Part shown: one piece after another, positions 26,916 through 36,459 of the stretch | How the letters are laid out: each line of letters opens with the position of its first letter | Numbering within the stretch: the first letter of the stretch is position 1 | Assembly: GCA_012103255.1 (NCBI GenBank) | Contig: WLXD01000002.1 | Location: 372,001 to 436,000, forward strand | DNA length: 64,000 nt | Source: Acidobacteriota bacterium | Lineage (GTDB): Bacteria; Acidobacteriota; UBA890; WLXD01 | Reading direction: 5' to 3' | The notes under the pieces: model-generated | The model's database searches: none | What the model was told of the DNA's origin: nothing | Seen by the model: the letters and a program-made list of their open reading frames with translations, nothing else | Position numbers and translations under genes: made by a program

Positions 26916-29593
26916 CGAAAGTGCCGCTGCTCTTTCGTCTCCTGCTGCGTTGTTACCCATCGAGAGTTCGACGACTCGACGGGGTTGATATGTGGTTCAC
27001 GCTACGCGACCGGCTCAGCGATGCCCGGCAGGCGTCGCTCGTCGCAGCCACCGGGGTGTTGATACGCGAGGTGCTGAACGCCCTGCGAGTTGGTGTCTGG
27101 GAGCGCCCCCTCGGCGTCTTCGCGAGCCTCACTCCCGACCCTCTAGTGCAGGACGTCCGCTCAGCGGCGAGATCGCTCGCTGCAACCCGAGTTGTCTCCC
27201 TCGCGACAATCGCCACGATCGCTCTCGGTATCGGAGCGAGCATCGCGGTATTCACGATCGTCTACGCGGCTCTCTGGCGCAGTCCCTCCGGTGTCACGGA
27301 CGCAGGTCGCCTCGTATCCCTGAGCGCCAGCTATCAAGGACAGCCCATGTTGCTGTCCTACCCCCGCTACGTGGCCTACCGCGACCATGATCGTCCGTTC
27401 TCATCGCTCCTCGCATACGAAGACACCGTTGCTCATCTGAACCATGGCGACTCCACATCCCGGCTGCGCACCACGCTGGCAAGCGGCAACTACTTCACCA
27501 CCCTCCAAGTTCGGCCTGCACTGGGTCGGTTGCTCATGCCTGCCGATGACACCGACGGTGTGGCGCCCGTGGCGGTCGTATCCCACCGAGTGTGGGACAC
27601 CGTATTCGGACAAGATCCCGGCGTGGTGGGCCGAGTTGTTTCCTTTGGCGGCCTCAGCGCGCGAATCGTCGGCGTGGCGCCGGCACGTTTCCACGGAATC
27701 GTGGCCGGCGCGTCCACGGATGTGTGGCTGCCGATTGCAGCGAGGACGACTCTCCGGTCGATGGACGATGAATGGCGCACCAACGTCTACTCGGGATGGT
27801 TGAGAGTGGTCGGCAGGCTGGCCCCCGACGAGACACCGCAGAGCGCTGCGGCAGCGCTCGAAACCGCTCCGCTCGGCGCCGCGGGCGAGCACCCGCTTAT
27901 TGACGGGGCGATCTTGACGGATCGCGTCTGGGTACCGCTCTACCAGCGCGACCAGCTTGAAGGGTTGGCCGTTCTCATGCTCGGATCGGTTGGGCTGGTG
28001 GTCGTGATCGTTTGCGCCAACCTCGCCGGGCTGATGCTCGTTCGGGGCTCGATGCGACGGCGCGAACTGACCGTCCGAGCGGCCCTCGGCGCCACACGCC
28101 CGAGAATCATCCAACAGCTGCTTGCCGAAGGGCTTGTGCTGGCGGCGCTGGGCGGTGCGCTGGGAATGGGGCTAGCACGGCTGCTTGTCGCGCGGCTCGG
28201 GAGTACAGAGGTCGTCTCGGGTGTACGGGCTGACGGACTGGACCTGTCCTTGGACCCAGCGCTACTCCTGTTTGCCGGCATTCTGGTGGTCGCCGCCGGG
28301 CTGACGTTCAGTCTTTTCCCGGCCCTCGTCGCCTCGCGGGCCGGAACGGGCTCCAGTCTTCGGTCGCGAGTCGGTGGAAGTCCGGGCCGGCGCGCCCGTT
28401 CCCTATTCACTATTGGACAGTTGGGTGCCAGCGTGACTCTGCTTGTACTCGCGGGGACGTTGCTCGCGAGCATCGTCGAACTTCAGCGAGTCGATCCAGG
28501 GTTCGAGCCCGCAGGAGTACTCCGAGCGTCTGTCGACTTGGACCTAGATGCGGTAGACGATCAATCCGACCACGGCGGCGGCTTCATCAGCCGAGTTGTC
28601 AGTTGGGGCCGCGTTTTCAAGGACACCGTTGAGGCTTCAGCGGCCGCGGATCGAGTGCCGCTCGGACCGTCACATCGCGGGAGCGGCATGACGTTCGCGC
28701 ACGCTCCTGACGGCCGGACGCCTAGCGCGCCGCCGGAGCTGATACGGCCTGACGGTGGGCTTCTCGTTGCGCTGACTAGCGTTTCCGAGAGGTACCACTG
28801 GACGCTTCGCATCCCCATCCTTGACGGCAGGGTCTTCTATGAGCAGGACCGAGCGCAAACCGAACAGGTCGCGATCGTTAGTCAGGCGCTTGCGGATGCG
28901 TACTGGCCGGGCGAACGAGCCGTCGGCAACACCCTCGTCATCGATGAATCGAGTCGAACCGCGGTGCGGGTCGTCGGTGTCGCTGGCAATCTCCGACGGA
29001 TCCGAGGCGATGGTGACCCCATCTTCGAGATCTATCGACCGCTCTGGCAGCGCCCCGCCCGCGCCGTCACGTTCTTCTGGCGGACAGCGGATCGCGATGA
29101 GGCCACCGCCAGCCTGCTCGAAGTGGCGCGCGGACTTCATCCGGACGCGACGATCTATGACATTCGGCCGCTGTCCGATCTGTTCAATGAGGCGATCGCC
29201 ACAGAACAACTCATCGCCCGGGTGATGATCGCGTTCGCGGCCATTGCACTATGCCTCGCCGCTATTGGCCTCTACGGGGTGCTCGCCCAGATCGCGCTGG
29301 CGCGTCGCCGGGAATTCGGCATCCGTCTGGCTCTCGGTGCGCAACCACGGGCCATCGTGTCGGCGGTATTGCGCACAGCCGGTCTGCATTCGCTAGGCGG
29401 GATCGCGATCGGTCTCGCTGGCGCCTGGTTCGCCACCCGGGCCCTCGAGAGTCAGTTACCGGATCTTGGCGCTCTCCCCCCACTTTGGTGGGCTGTGATC
29501 GGCCTGAGCTTCGGCGCGATCACCGTGGTCTCAACATTTGGACCGGCGCGTTCGACGACCCTGGTCGCGCCGACCGAGGCGCTGCGCGAGTAG
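26912..29593 (+). CDS. ADOP family duplicated orphan permease (prefix type 2)
   Basis: 893 residues from GTG 26912, which overlaps the PadR stop (GTGA); the open frame back to 26513 has no support. The prefix is the second kind (LLFRLLLRCYPSRVRRLDGVDMW..LRDRL, about residues 4-60). The first membrane segment carries IALGIGASIAVFTIVYAALW, the first FtsX unit CANLAGLMLVRGSMRRRELTVRAALGA, and the last unit ends in a shortened FGPARSTTLVAPTEALRE in place of the usual LPARRA motif. Three secreted propeller genes on the same strand begin 93 bases later, so they may share a transcript. Confidence 0.92.
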   Translation: MTKVPLLFRLLLRCYPSRVRRLDGVDMWFTLRDRLSDARQASLVAATGVLIREVLNALRVGVWERPLGVFASLTPDPLVQDVRSAARSLAATRVVSLATIATIALGIGASIAVFTIVYAALWRSPSGVTDAGRLVSLSASYQGQPMLLSYPRYVAYRDHDRPFSSLLAYEDTVAHLNHGDSTSRLRTTLASGNYFTTLQVRPALGRLLMPADDTDGVAPVAVVSHRVWDTVFGQDPGVVGRVVSFGGLSARIVGVAPARFHGIVAGASTDVWLPIAARTTLRSMDDEWRTNVYSGWLRVVGRLAPDETPQSAAAALETAPLGAAGEHPLIDGAILTDRVWVPLYQRDQLEGLAVLMLGSVGLVVVIVCANLAGLMLVRGSMRRRELTVRAALGATRPRIIQQLLAEGLVLAALGGALGMGLARLLVARLGSTEVVSGVRADGLDLSLDPALLLFAGILVVAAGLTFSLFPALVASRAGTGSSLRSRVGGSPGRRARSLFTIGQLGASVTLLVLAGTLLASIVELQRVDPGFEPAGVLRASVDLDLDAVDDQSDHGGGFISRVVSWGRVFKDTVEASAAADRVPLGPSHRGSGMTFAHAPDGRTPSAPPELIRPDGGLLVALTSVSERYHWTLRIPILDGRVFYEQDRAQTEQVAIVSQALADAYWPGERAVGNTLVIDESSRTAVRVVGVAGNLRRIRGDGDPIFEIYRPLWQRPARAVTFFWRTADRDEATASLLEVARGLHPDATIYDIRPLSDLFNEAIATEQLIARVMIAFAAIALCLAAIGLYGVLAQIALARRREFGIRLALGAQPRAIVSAVLRTAGLHSLGGIAIGLAGAWFATRALESQLPDLGALPPLWWAVIGLSFGAITVVSTFGPARSTTLVAPTEALRE

Positions 29594-29686
29594 TTCAGCT
29601 CGGAAACGGCATGGCCGCGGGGTTACTACCCATAAGCTGTTTCGAGTTCACCGCGAGAGTTGGCCGAGCCAGGCGGGATGGTGTGA

Positions 29687-30859
29687 GTGACAAGATCGCG
29701 TACCGTCCTCGTAATCGTCGCCTGCGCACTCCTCCCGGTTACGAGTTCTGGGCAAGAGTCGTGGCGTGGCGCGACCGAAGAGCGTGATGGCGCAACCTGG
29801 GTAGTTAATCCAGAACAACCTCTCTGGCCCGACGATGGACAGCCGCGATTCGATTTCGAACTAGAACAGGTCTTTGGCGCGGACGAATCGCCCGAAGAGG
29901 CCATGCTCGGTTCTGCTCCCTGGGTCACGGTCGATGATCAAGGAAACATCTATGTCATCGACGGTCGGGGAAGCGATCTCGTTTCGTTCGCACCGGACGG
30001 GATGCTCAGGTGGCGAGTGTCAGGCCCAGGCCAGGGGCCCCGCGATATTCAGCGGCCTCAGGCTATTGCCTGGGATGGGCGGGATCGGGTGCTCATCCTC
30101 AATCAGTCGGGATCGAGGCTCGATAGCTGGAGTCCCGATGGCACCTATGTGACGTCATTCCGCCTCGAGCATCTGGGGCTGAGTGGTGCGAGGGCAATGA
30201 CGGTGCGAGACCCATCCGAACTCACCCTTGCCGACCAGGTCGGTAGCGCGATCGAACTCGATCACCTGGTCGACGGTCCCGACTGGGCTCTCAAGTCGAA
30301 TTCGAAACCCCGGCTCGCGTGGCGCGAGTCCGTTTCGTTCTTGCAGAACGCGTTCGCCGGGATCGCGTTCTCCGGCGGTGCGCTGATGACCGGCAACGTG
30401 GCGAGCCACGACTTCGCCGTCGTGGACCCGAACAACGGGAGAGTGCGCCGTGTCATGCGCCCCAACACCGAGTTCCGCCCCTCAATCAGCCAGGGCGAGA
30501 ACGGCGCCGGAGGCGGCAGCTACATGAATCGCGGAATCGTCTCGCCACCGATATCGCTAGCCGGGGCCTATTGGTTGTCAGCCGTGATGTGGGTGACGAA
30601 CCTCGACACGGAACGGGCGATCAGCGAGGCGCGAGCGGACGAGGACTTCGAGCGCAAGCTGCACTGGGAGTGGGAGCTGTACGACCGCGACGGACGTTGG
30701 CTCACATCGCGCGTTTGGGACACGCCGGAGTTCCCCGAGTTCGGCACCCCGAAGCTCATGGGCCCCGACGGCAAGTTCTACACCACTCGATCAGAACCGT
30801 TTCCTCATGTGCGGCGCTACCGGATGACGTTGCGCCCGCCAGCTGGATGGTCCCAATGA
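29687..30859 (+). CDS. six-bladed beta-propeller secreted protein, triplet copy 1
   Basis: 390 residues from GTG 29687. A signal peptide (LVIVACALLPVTSSGQ) ends near residue 22. The mature protein opens with the triplet's signature ESWRGATEERDGATWVVNP, then NHL-like repeats (GNIYVIDGRGSDLVSFAPDG, SGPGQGPRDIQRPQAIAWDG) and closes with FPHVRRYRMTLRPPAG. The same opening and closing phrases occur in the next two genes, showing tandem duplication. Its stop overlaps the next ATG (ATGA). Function is unknown; propellers of this family are usually ligand- or partner-binding exoproteins. Confidence 0.82.
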   Translation: MTRSRTVLVIVACALLPVTSSGQESWRGATEERDGATWVVNPEQPLWPDDGQPRFDFELEQVFGADESPEEAMLGSAPWVTVDDQGNIYVIDGRGSDLVSFAPDGMLRWRVSGPGQGPRDIQRPQAIAWDGRDRVLILNQSGSRLDSWSPDGTYVTSFRLEHLGLSGARAMTVRDPSELTLADQVGSAIELDHLVDGPDWALKSNSKPRLAWRESVSFLQNAFAGIAFSGGALMTGNVASHDFAVVDPNNGRVRRVMRPNTEFRPSISQGENGAGGGSYMNRGIVSPPISLAGAYWLSAVMWVTNLDTERAISEARADEDFERKLHWEWELYDRDGRWLTSRVWDTPEFPEFGTPKLMGPDGKFYTTRSEPFPHVRRYRMTLRPPAGWSQ

Positions 30860-32025
30860 ACAGGTCAAGAACTACCATCGCTCTCGTCATCGGTGTGCTG
30901 TTGTCTGCGCCGGGCTCAGCTCAAGAATCCTGGGGCGGCTCCATAGACGAACGCGATGGCGTGCGCTGGGTCAGCAATCCGGACGAGCCGCTCTGGCCGG
31001 ACGATGGTGCACCGCGGATCACACTCGAACTTGAGCAGGTCTACGGGTCCGATGAGTCGCCCGAGATCGGAATACTGGCACGGCCGCAGTTCGTGGATGT
31101 CGACGGCGCTGGCAATGTCTACGTCTTCGACGGCCAGGACCACAATCTCATTGCGTTCGAGCCTAACGGCGACGTTCTGTGGCGAGCAGGGCAGCAGGGT
31201 CAGGGGCCCGGCGAGCTGAATAGAGTCAGAGGGCTCGTCTGGAACGGGGCAAACCGGCTGTATGTCGCGACGCAAGCGGGTACCCGCATCGATGCCTGGG
31301 ACCTCAAAGGCAACTACCTATCGAGCCTTGCGCTCTCGGACTTCGAAATCGGGGACGCGTCGTTCTTCAGTTTTGCACAGCCCGGTGAGCTCTTTCTGTT
31401 ACCTATGACGTCGCCTGCGGCTCAGGGTCACGTACTGACGATCGGGCCACCCTGGCGACTCGACCGATCGTTCACGATGGCGGCAGCTCCAGAGGTCGAT
31501 ATGCCCGGCCGGAGCCGGGTTGGAAGCGCGGCGCGGCTAACGGGCGGGCACATCACGTTTGGGAGCGTCTTCGACTACGAATTCAGGATCTTCGGTCTCG
31601 ACGGCACACTCGGTGCTGTCGTGAAGCGCCCCGCGGAAGGATTTGTTCCCGCGGCAATCGACATGGAGCGAGGATCCGTCGGTTCGATGGGAAACGCATC
31701 GCCACCGCTACGCCTTCCGGACGGCGAGTGGTTCGTGACCGCCTCCTGGCCGACCAACGTCACCAACGGGATTGCCGCTCTACGGGAGAGCACTCAGATG
31801 CGCCGGCCAATGACCGGAAACGGCAAACCACGTGAGACGCGTACCGTGCTCGATCTCTTCGACGCCGGGGGTCGATGGCTAACCGGCCTAGTATGGGAGC
31901 ATCCGGATCGCCCGGATTTCGGCACCCTGCACATGTTCGGCTTGGACGGTCGCCTCTACACAACCGTCTGGGACCCGTTCCCGCAGATCCGCCGTTATCA
32001 CGTCACTCTTCGCCCGTCCGACTGA
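30856..32025 (+). CDS. six-bladed beta-propeller secreted protein, triplet copy 2
   Basis: 389 residues from ATG 30856, which overlaps the stop of copy 1. Signal peptide: ALVIGVLLSAPGSAQ. It repeats the family phrases: ESWGGSIDERDGVRWVSNP, EPLWPDDGAPRITLELEQVYG, GNVYVFDGQDHNLIAFEPNG, QQGQGPGELNRVRGLVWNG and FPQIRRYHVTLRPSD. Copy 3 follows after 29 bases. The longer open frame back to 30319 lies inside copy 1 and is rejected. Confidence 0.82.
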   Translation: MNRSRTTIALVIGVLLSAPGSAQESWGGSIDERDGVRWVSNPDEPLWPDDGAPRITLELEQVYGSDESPEIGILARPQFVDVDGAGNVYVFDGQDHNLIAFEPNGDVLWRAGQQGQGPGELNRVRGLVWNGANRLYVATQAGTRIDAWDLKGNYLSSLALSDFEIGDASFFSFAQPGELFLLPMTSPAAQGHVLTIGPPWRLDRSFTMAAAPEVDMPGRSRVGSAARLTGGHITFGSVFDYEFRIFGLDGTLGAVVKRPAEGFVPAAIDMERGSVGSMGNASPPLRLPDGEWFVTASWPTNVTNGIAALRESTQMRRPMTGNGKPRETRTVLDLFDAGGRWLTGLVWEHPDRPDFGTLHMFGLDGRLYTTVWDPFPQIRRYHVTLRPSD

Positions 32026-32054
32026 CTCCGCCCGAACCGCACCTCTCGATTGGA

Positions 32055-33258
32055 ATGCTGGTCGTGACCACTAACCGTACCGTGCGTCATCTCGACGTCG
32101 CAGCAACAACGATGGTCCTCTTGGGCGTCGTGCAACTTGCCGGCTGTGGCGGCACGTCCCAACGCGATCTCCCCTGGGCGGGAAACGTCGAAACACGTGA
32201 TGGCGTGGAATGGATCGCCAATCCGGCCGAGCCGCTCTGGACCGACGATGACTCGCCACGGCTGACCCTCGAACTAGAACAGAGCTTCGGATCAGAGGAA
32301 GGCCCCGCCGAAACCATGCTGACGTGGGCACGGCATCTCACCGTGGACGGCGACGGCAACGTCTACGTGTATGACGGTCGCGACAACCGCATCGTGGCGT
32401 TCCGACGCCCATGGCGAACTGCTTTGGAGCGCCGGCCGATCCGGCCAGGGCCCCTCGGAGTTGTCCATGGCGCGGGGCCTGGAATGGAACGGCGACGACG
32501 GTCTCTACATTTCCAACCAATCAGGCACGCGGATCGATGAGTGGGGCCTGACGGGCGAATATCGCCGCTCGATCGCACTGTCCGACCTCGGTATCCCTGC
32601 CCAGTTCTCGTTCGGCTTCGTTGCACCGGATTTGGCTTTCGTCTTCCCGACTGCGGAGCCACACGCGGAGGGATACGCGCTCTCGACTGGTGCGGACTGG
32701 AGGCTACTTCGAACTCTATCGATGAGTGCCGCCCCGGACGTACGGATGCCCGCAACCGCGGGCGCCGGGACCGGGGCCAATGTAACGGGCGGCAAAATTG
32801 TTTGCGGAAGCGTGTTTGATCACGAGTTCCGCGTCTTCGGCCTCGACGGTCGTCTCGAACGCGTGGTCCAGCGGCCGGATATCGGGTTTCTCCCGGTCGG
32901 CATCGATCTCGAACGTAGGATCGTGGCCTCGAACGGGTGGACCAGTCCGCCGCTACTTGTGAACGGCAAGTACTGGCTCGCGAGTTCTCGATGGCCGACC
33001 AACATGAGCGACCCCCTGGCGGGCGTTCGAGAATCCGCGGATGGCAGCAAAATACGAGCCGAATGGAGGCACGTGCTGGATCTGTTCGACGACCGCGGCC
33101 GATGGCTCACAGGCCTGATGTGGGACCACCCCGATCGGCCGGGCTGGGGTGATCTACAGAAGATCGGCCCCGACAGTCGGCTCTACACGGCCGTGCGCGA
33201 CCCGTTCCCGCAGGTGCGGCGGTACAGGATAACGATCCGGCCGCCGACGGTGAACTGA
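32055..33258 (+). pseudogene. six-bladed beta-propeller lipoprotein, triplet copy 3, frameshifted
   Basis: The frame from ATG 32055 (or GTG 32064) gives a lipoprotein signal (VVQLAGC), the signature NVETRDGVEWIANPAEPLW and GNVYVYDGRDNRIVAF, then becomes nonsense. The correct sequence continues in the next frame (AHGELLWSAGRSGQGPSEL...FPQVRRYRITIRPP). Removing one C at about 32403 restores A-F-D-A-H-G, which aligns with A-F-E-P-N-G in copy 2. The repaired protein would be 400 residues. Copies 1 and 2 carry plain secretion signals while this one has a lipobox. No slippery heptamer is visible, so this is a mutation or an assembly error. Confidence 0.8.
32402..32403 (+). other. single-base insertion (frameshift) in propeller copy 3
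   Basis: GCGTTC is followed by an extra C before GACGCC. Reading GCG TTC (C) GAC GCC CAT GGC restores alignment with the two upstream paralogues over the rest of the gene. Confidence 0.75.
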
Positions 33259-33265
33259 CGGCGCG

Positions 33266-34504
33266 CTAGTGATAGGCAAAGTCTGTCACTGGGTCGAGGC
33301 GAAACACCCTGAGTCGGGCTTCATCCGTATCCGGATGACGGTCCCGCGCGAAGATCATGCCGTCTTGAACTCGGAAGTCCGTGAAAGCCAGGTGGACAGC
33401 GCCGAGGTACTCCCCGTCTGGAGAGAAGATCTCGTAGCGCGTGTCTTCGCCTTCTGCTGCAGTACTTTGCTGGTTGGCATCGGCGAACCAGAAATAGCCG
33501 CGATCGTCTCGGCGAGGGCTGCGCCACCACGCCGCGGTATCGGGGAACCAGAGATCCGGGACCGGCGCCGGATACGTTCGTCCCTCCTCGACGTCCCGCT
33601 CAAGGCGGAGTCGATGATGCTCGCGAACACGCTCCTTCATGGGTTCGTTCACCGGGACGGGCTCGCGGTCGACGGAAACACGTCGCCGCACCGTTCCGTC
33701 CATATCCAGCCACTCGATGAGGCCGCGTGTGCCGTCCACGAGGATCGCAGCGGAGCCATCCCGAAATCCGCCTCCATCGCCACTGAATGGGATCTGAAGC
33801 ACTACTCGGGCCACACCGCCGCCCTCCAGCTCCGTTTCGCTCAGACTGCCAAAGGGCGCGGACTCTGTGGCCACCCGACGGACGGATCCGCCTGAGGACA
33901 TCAGGCCGAGGACAGCGGCCTGCCGGTAGATCACGCCATCAATCTCGAACTCACGTTCCGTGAATGCGAATCCGCCGCCGCTCGTGCGAGCCAGGGTATC
34001 GAGCCGGCCTTCCGTCGGCACAGAGTAGGCGTCGACCAGTGCGCCATCCAATGTGAACACCTGAGTTCGTTGGAGTACGCGATCGAAGACCCTGACCTCG
34101 CCATCGATCGCTCCGATCAGCACCAAGTTCCCCTCGAACTCGCCCGGGCCCTGTCCGACGTTGCCGATGGTGGCCGAGTAGTTACCCGCTGCATCGAACA
34201 CTGCGATCCTGTTGTTGCCCGTGTCGGCAACGTAGTAGCGGCCGTCTGCACCGCGGGCGAAGTCGGTCGGCTGATGCACCAGGGACTCCGCAACATCAGG
34301 CATCTGTCGCAGCGTGAGCCCTTCGTCGATCGTGAACAACGGTTCCGCGAACTTCGGACCGCCCCGATTTGTGGCCTCTTCAACTCCGTCCACGATCTCG
34401 ACTGTGAACTCATGCGTCGTTTCAGCGGTGTCGCCTGCGCACCCCGCGACCACGATCGTCAGGGCCATCGCAAGCGATCCGCTGACCCGGCGCCTGCTAC
34501 TCAC
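33266..34504 (-). CDS. six-bladed beta-propeller lipoprotein (group A)
   Basis: 412 residues from GTG 34504, which overlaps the stop of the upstream hydrolase-fold gene by eight bases (GTGAGTAG). The longer frame to 34549 runs inside that gene. The lipobox is VVAGC. The strongest repeat is GRYYVADTGNNRIAVFDAAG followed by IGNVGQGPGEFEG, a classical NHL/6-bladed blade; the propeller at 58494 has almost the same blade (GRYYVADYGNHRVAIFDADG). Late tryptophan-rich segments (WFPDTAAWWRSPRRDDRGYF) and FRLDPVTDFAYH close the protein. Coupled translation with the hydrolase-fold lipoprotein suggests both are envelope proteins with a shared role. Confidence 0.83.
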   Translation of the reverse strand: MSSRRRVSGSLAMALTIVVAGCAGDTAETTHEFTVEIVDGVEEATNRGGPKFAEPLFTIDEGLTLRQMPDVAESLVHQPTDFARGADGRYYVADTGNNRIAVFDAAGNYSATIGNVGQGPGEFEGNLVLIGAIDGEVRVFDRVLQRTQVFTLDGALVDAYSVPTEGRLDTLARTSGGGFAFTEREFEIDGVIYRQAAVLGLMSSGGSVRRVATESAPFGSLSETELEGGGVARVVLQIPFSGDGGGFRDGSAAILVDGTRGLIEWLDMDGTVRRRVSVDREPVPVNEPMKERVREHHRLRLERDVEEGRTYPAPVPDLWFPDTAAWWRSPRRDDRGYFWFADANQQSTAAEGEDTRYEIFSPDGEYLGAVHLAFTDFRVQDGMIFARDRHPDTDEARLRVFRLDPVTDFAYH

Positions 34505-36350
34505 TGAGCAACAACGCCAGGGCTGCTTCCAGGAACTGAACCCGGGCATCCGCGTAGGAGAATCGCCCCGCGCGGGGCAGGATCACGAGCTCCGACTCGG
34601 GTAGCGCCGCGTGGTAGCGCGTCGCCACTTCTGGAGCGGCCTCCGCGCCTGCGACGATCAGCGTTGATGCTTCGATTCCTGCCAGGAGCTCGGTGACGTC
34701 CCAGTCGCCGAGATCGATGCGGACGAGTTCTGCCGTGGCCTCGATATTGGTGCGAACGAACTCATCGGCCACGAGTCCGTAGTGCTCGGCTTCCTCGAAG
34801 CTCAGTTCGGGGCGTGTCGACGAGACGCGGTCCCACTCGTTTCGCGAGATCGGGTCGGGATCGACCAGCACGAGCTTGCCGATGCGGCCGGGATAGGCGG
34901 CCTCGTAGTGCACGGCGATCAGAGCGCCGAAGCCGTGCGCCAGCACGTCGAGCTGTTCGAGTTCGGCTCGCCGTCGGAGCCGTTCCATGTCGTCGACCAT
35001 CCGGCGCATGGTGATGCCGGTCGGATCGTCGGCGCCATCGGAGTAGCCGGCGCCGCGTTGGTCCCAGAACACGAGCTGGTGAGTGCTTCCGATCGTCCGA
35101 GCGAGCGGGTCGCGGAGGTATCGACTGCCCAGGCCGGGCTCGCCATGCACCACGAACAGCGGATCACCCTCGGGATTGCCTGCGCGATACACCGACAGGC
35201 GAGCTCCGGCTATCTCGGGACGGTCCGAATTGCTCAAGATACGGCCGAGAGGCTTGAAGTAGACGGGCTCGGAGCCTCTCTCGGCGGCCTCTGCCATCCG
35301 CATAGCGTTCAGCTCCTGCCAGGGCACCGTTTCGAACGTCTCTTCGGGCGCCATCGTCCACGGATCGGCATCGTCCCACCCGAGGCGCACCCAGAGCAGC
35401 GTGTCGAGATTGTCGGCTGGGAAACAGCAGTCGGCCGGGACGGGGATCACGCGACCCTCCCCTCCCCAGATCCAGAGCTTCGGCCGTGATCCGGTGCCAA
35501 TGGCAAGGACCGTGACCGTCTGGTCGGCGCGAAGCACGAGGTTCCAGGAATCCAGGAAGTCGAGACTCCCGTCATCTGCCAGCGTGTAGCGCGCCACCAC
35601 CTGCACGTAGTCGCTGCGGGCGCGGGCGAAACCTGCACGGCGCACCTGCAGCCGGTAGTCGCTGCTGTCGAGGATCTCTCCTTCGGCGAGCGCACGGGCC
35701 CCGATCAAGCCCTGCGAACCCGGCACCGGGAACAATGGCCACCCGACGTGATCTTCGAGGGCCCGCAGCGTCGTACTCCAGGATCCCGGCTTGAAGATCA
35801 GCCCCTCGGGCGGTGCGTCTGCAACCACGAACTCGGCCTCGCCGAGCCCGCCCAGGTTGTCCCTGGCGGCCACCCCACGAAGCTCCTCGATATCGTCCAG
35901 ATAGTCGTCGTCCCATCGGGCTGTTGCCGGCAAGGCCGCGCGTTCCGGGAACGTCTCGACAAAGGCAAGCAGACTCACACCCGCCCAATGCGCCAAATCG
36001 CCGCGCGTACTGCCGGGCCGTCGCAGGCGAAGAGCCGACTGCAGCTCTTCGAATTCATCCTCGTGGTCGTCCAGAACCGTCTCGAGCTCATCGACGTCCG
36101 TCACTCCGGCTGCCGACATGACGATGCGCAGCTCTTCGATATCGCCTGGAACGCCGGCGAGCCAGCCCTCCCCCACCGCCGCCATTCGAATCGCACCGGC
36201 CGTGTCCGATTCGAGGAGCCATCGCTCGAGTGGATCAACCGGACCAGCAGGTGGATCGGGCGCCGGCTGGGGTGGTGACGGGCTGCATGCTGCCACAGCC
36301 GCAAGGAGAGCCAATGCTGCGGACACACGAATTCGCGGGGTCGAACGCAT
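34497..36350 (-). CDS. alpha/beta-hydrolase-fold lipoprotein, catalytic residues lost
   Basis: 617 residues, lipobox AVAAC. The first about 370 residues have no family that I recognise. The C-terminal part has the alpha/beta hydrolase fold: oxyanion loop VVHGEPGLGSRYL, strand FWDQRGAGYSDG (the proline-iminopeptidase style), elbow AHGFGALIA and last strand ELVILPRAGRFSYADA. The elbow should read G-x-S-x-G but has Gly473 in place of Ser. The final His position is Arg596 (AGRF for AGHF), and the acid region (IVAGAEAAPEV) lacks the usual Asp. All three catalytic positions appear replaced, so it is more likely a binding protein than an enzyme. It is translationally coupled to the propeller at 33266. 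Confidence 0.8.
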   Translation of the reverse strand: MRSTPRIRVSAALALLAAVAACSPSPPQPAPDPPAGPVDPLERWLLESDTAGAIRMAAVGEGWLAGVPGDIEELRIVMSAAGVTDVDELETVLDDHEDEFEELQSALRLRRPGSTRGDLAHWAGVSLLAFVETFPERAALPATARWDDDYLDDIEELRGVAARDNLGGLGEAEFVVADAPPEGLIFKPGSWSTTLRALEDHVGWPLFPVPGSQGLIGARALAEGEILDSSDYRLQVRRAGFARARSDYVQVVARYTLADDGSLDFLDSWNLVLRADQTVTVLAIGTGSRPKLWIWGGEGRVIPVPADCCFPADNLDTLLWVRLGWDDADPWTMAPEETFETVPWQELNAMRMAEAAERGSEPVYFKPLGRILSNSDRPEIAGARLSVYRAGNPEGDPLFVVHGEPGLGSRYLRDPLARTIGSTHQLVFWDQRGAGYSDGADDPTGITMRRMVDDMERLRRRAELEQLDVLAHGFGALIAVHYEAAYPGRIGKLVLVDPDPISRNEWDRVSSTRPELSFEEAEHYGLVADEFVRTNIEATAELVRIDLGDWDVTELLAGIEASTLIVAGAEAAPEVATRYHAALPESELVILPRAGRFSYADARVQFLEAALALLLSE

Positions 36351-36459
36351 GACTCATTGATACCGAGTCGCCGGCAGTCTCCGCAAGGGAGTTTCTGGAG
36401 TCCTGCGCGCACCTCCGCAAAACGCGCGCGCTGTGGGTCTTCCGTATCGGCGTCGCGAC

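Noticed and set aside
32395-32410. Programmed ribosomal frameshift in propeller copy 3
   Set aside because: There is no slippery heptamer or downstream pseudoknot, and the two paralogues need no frameshift.
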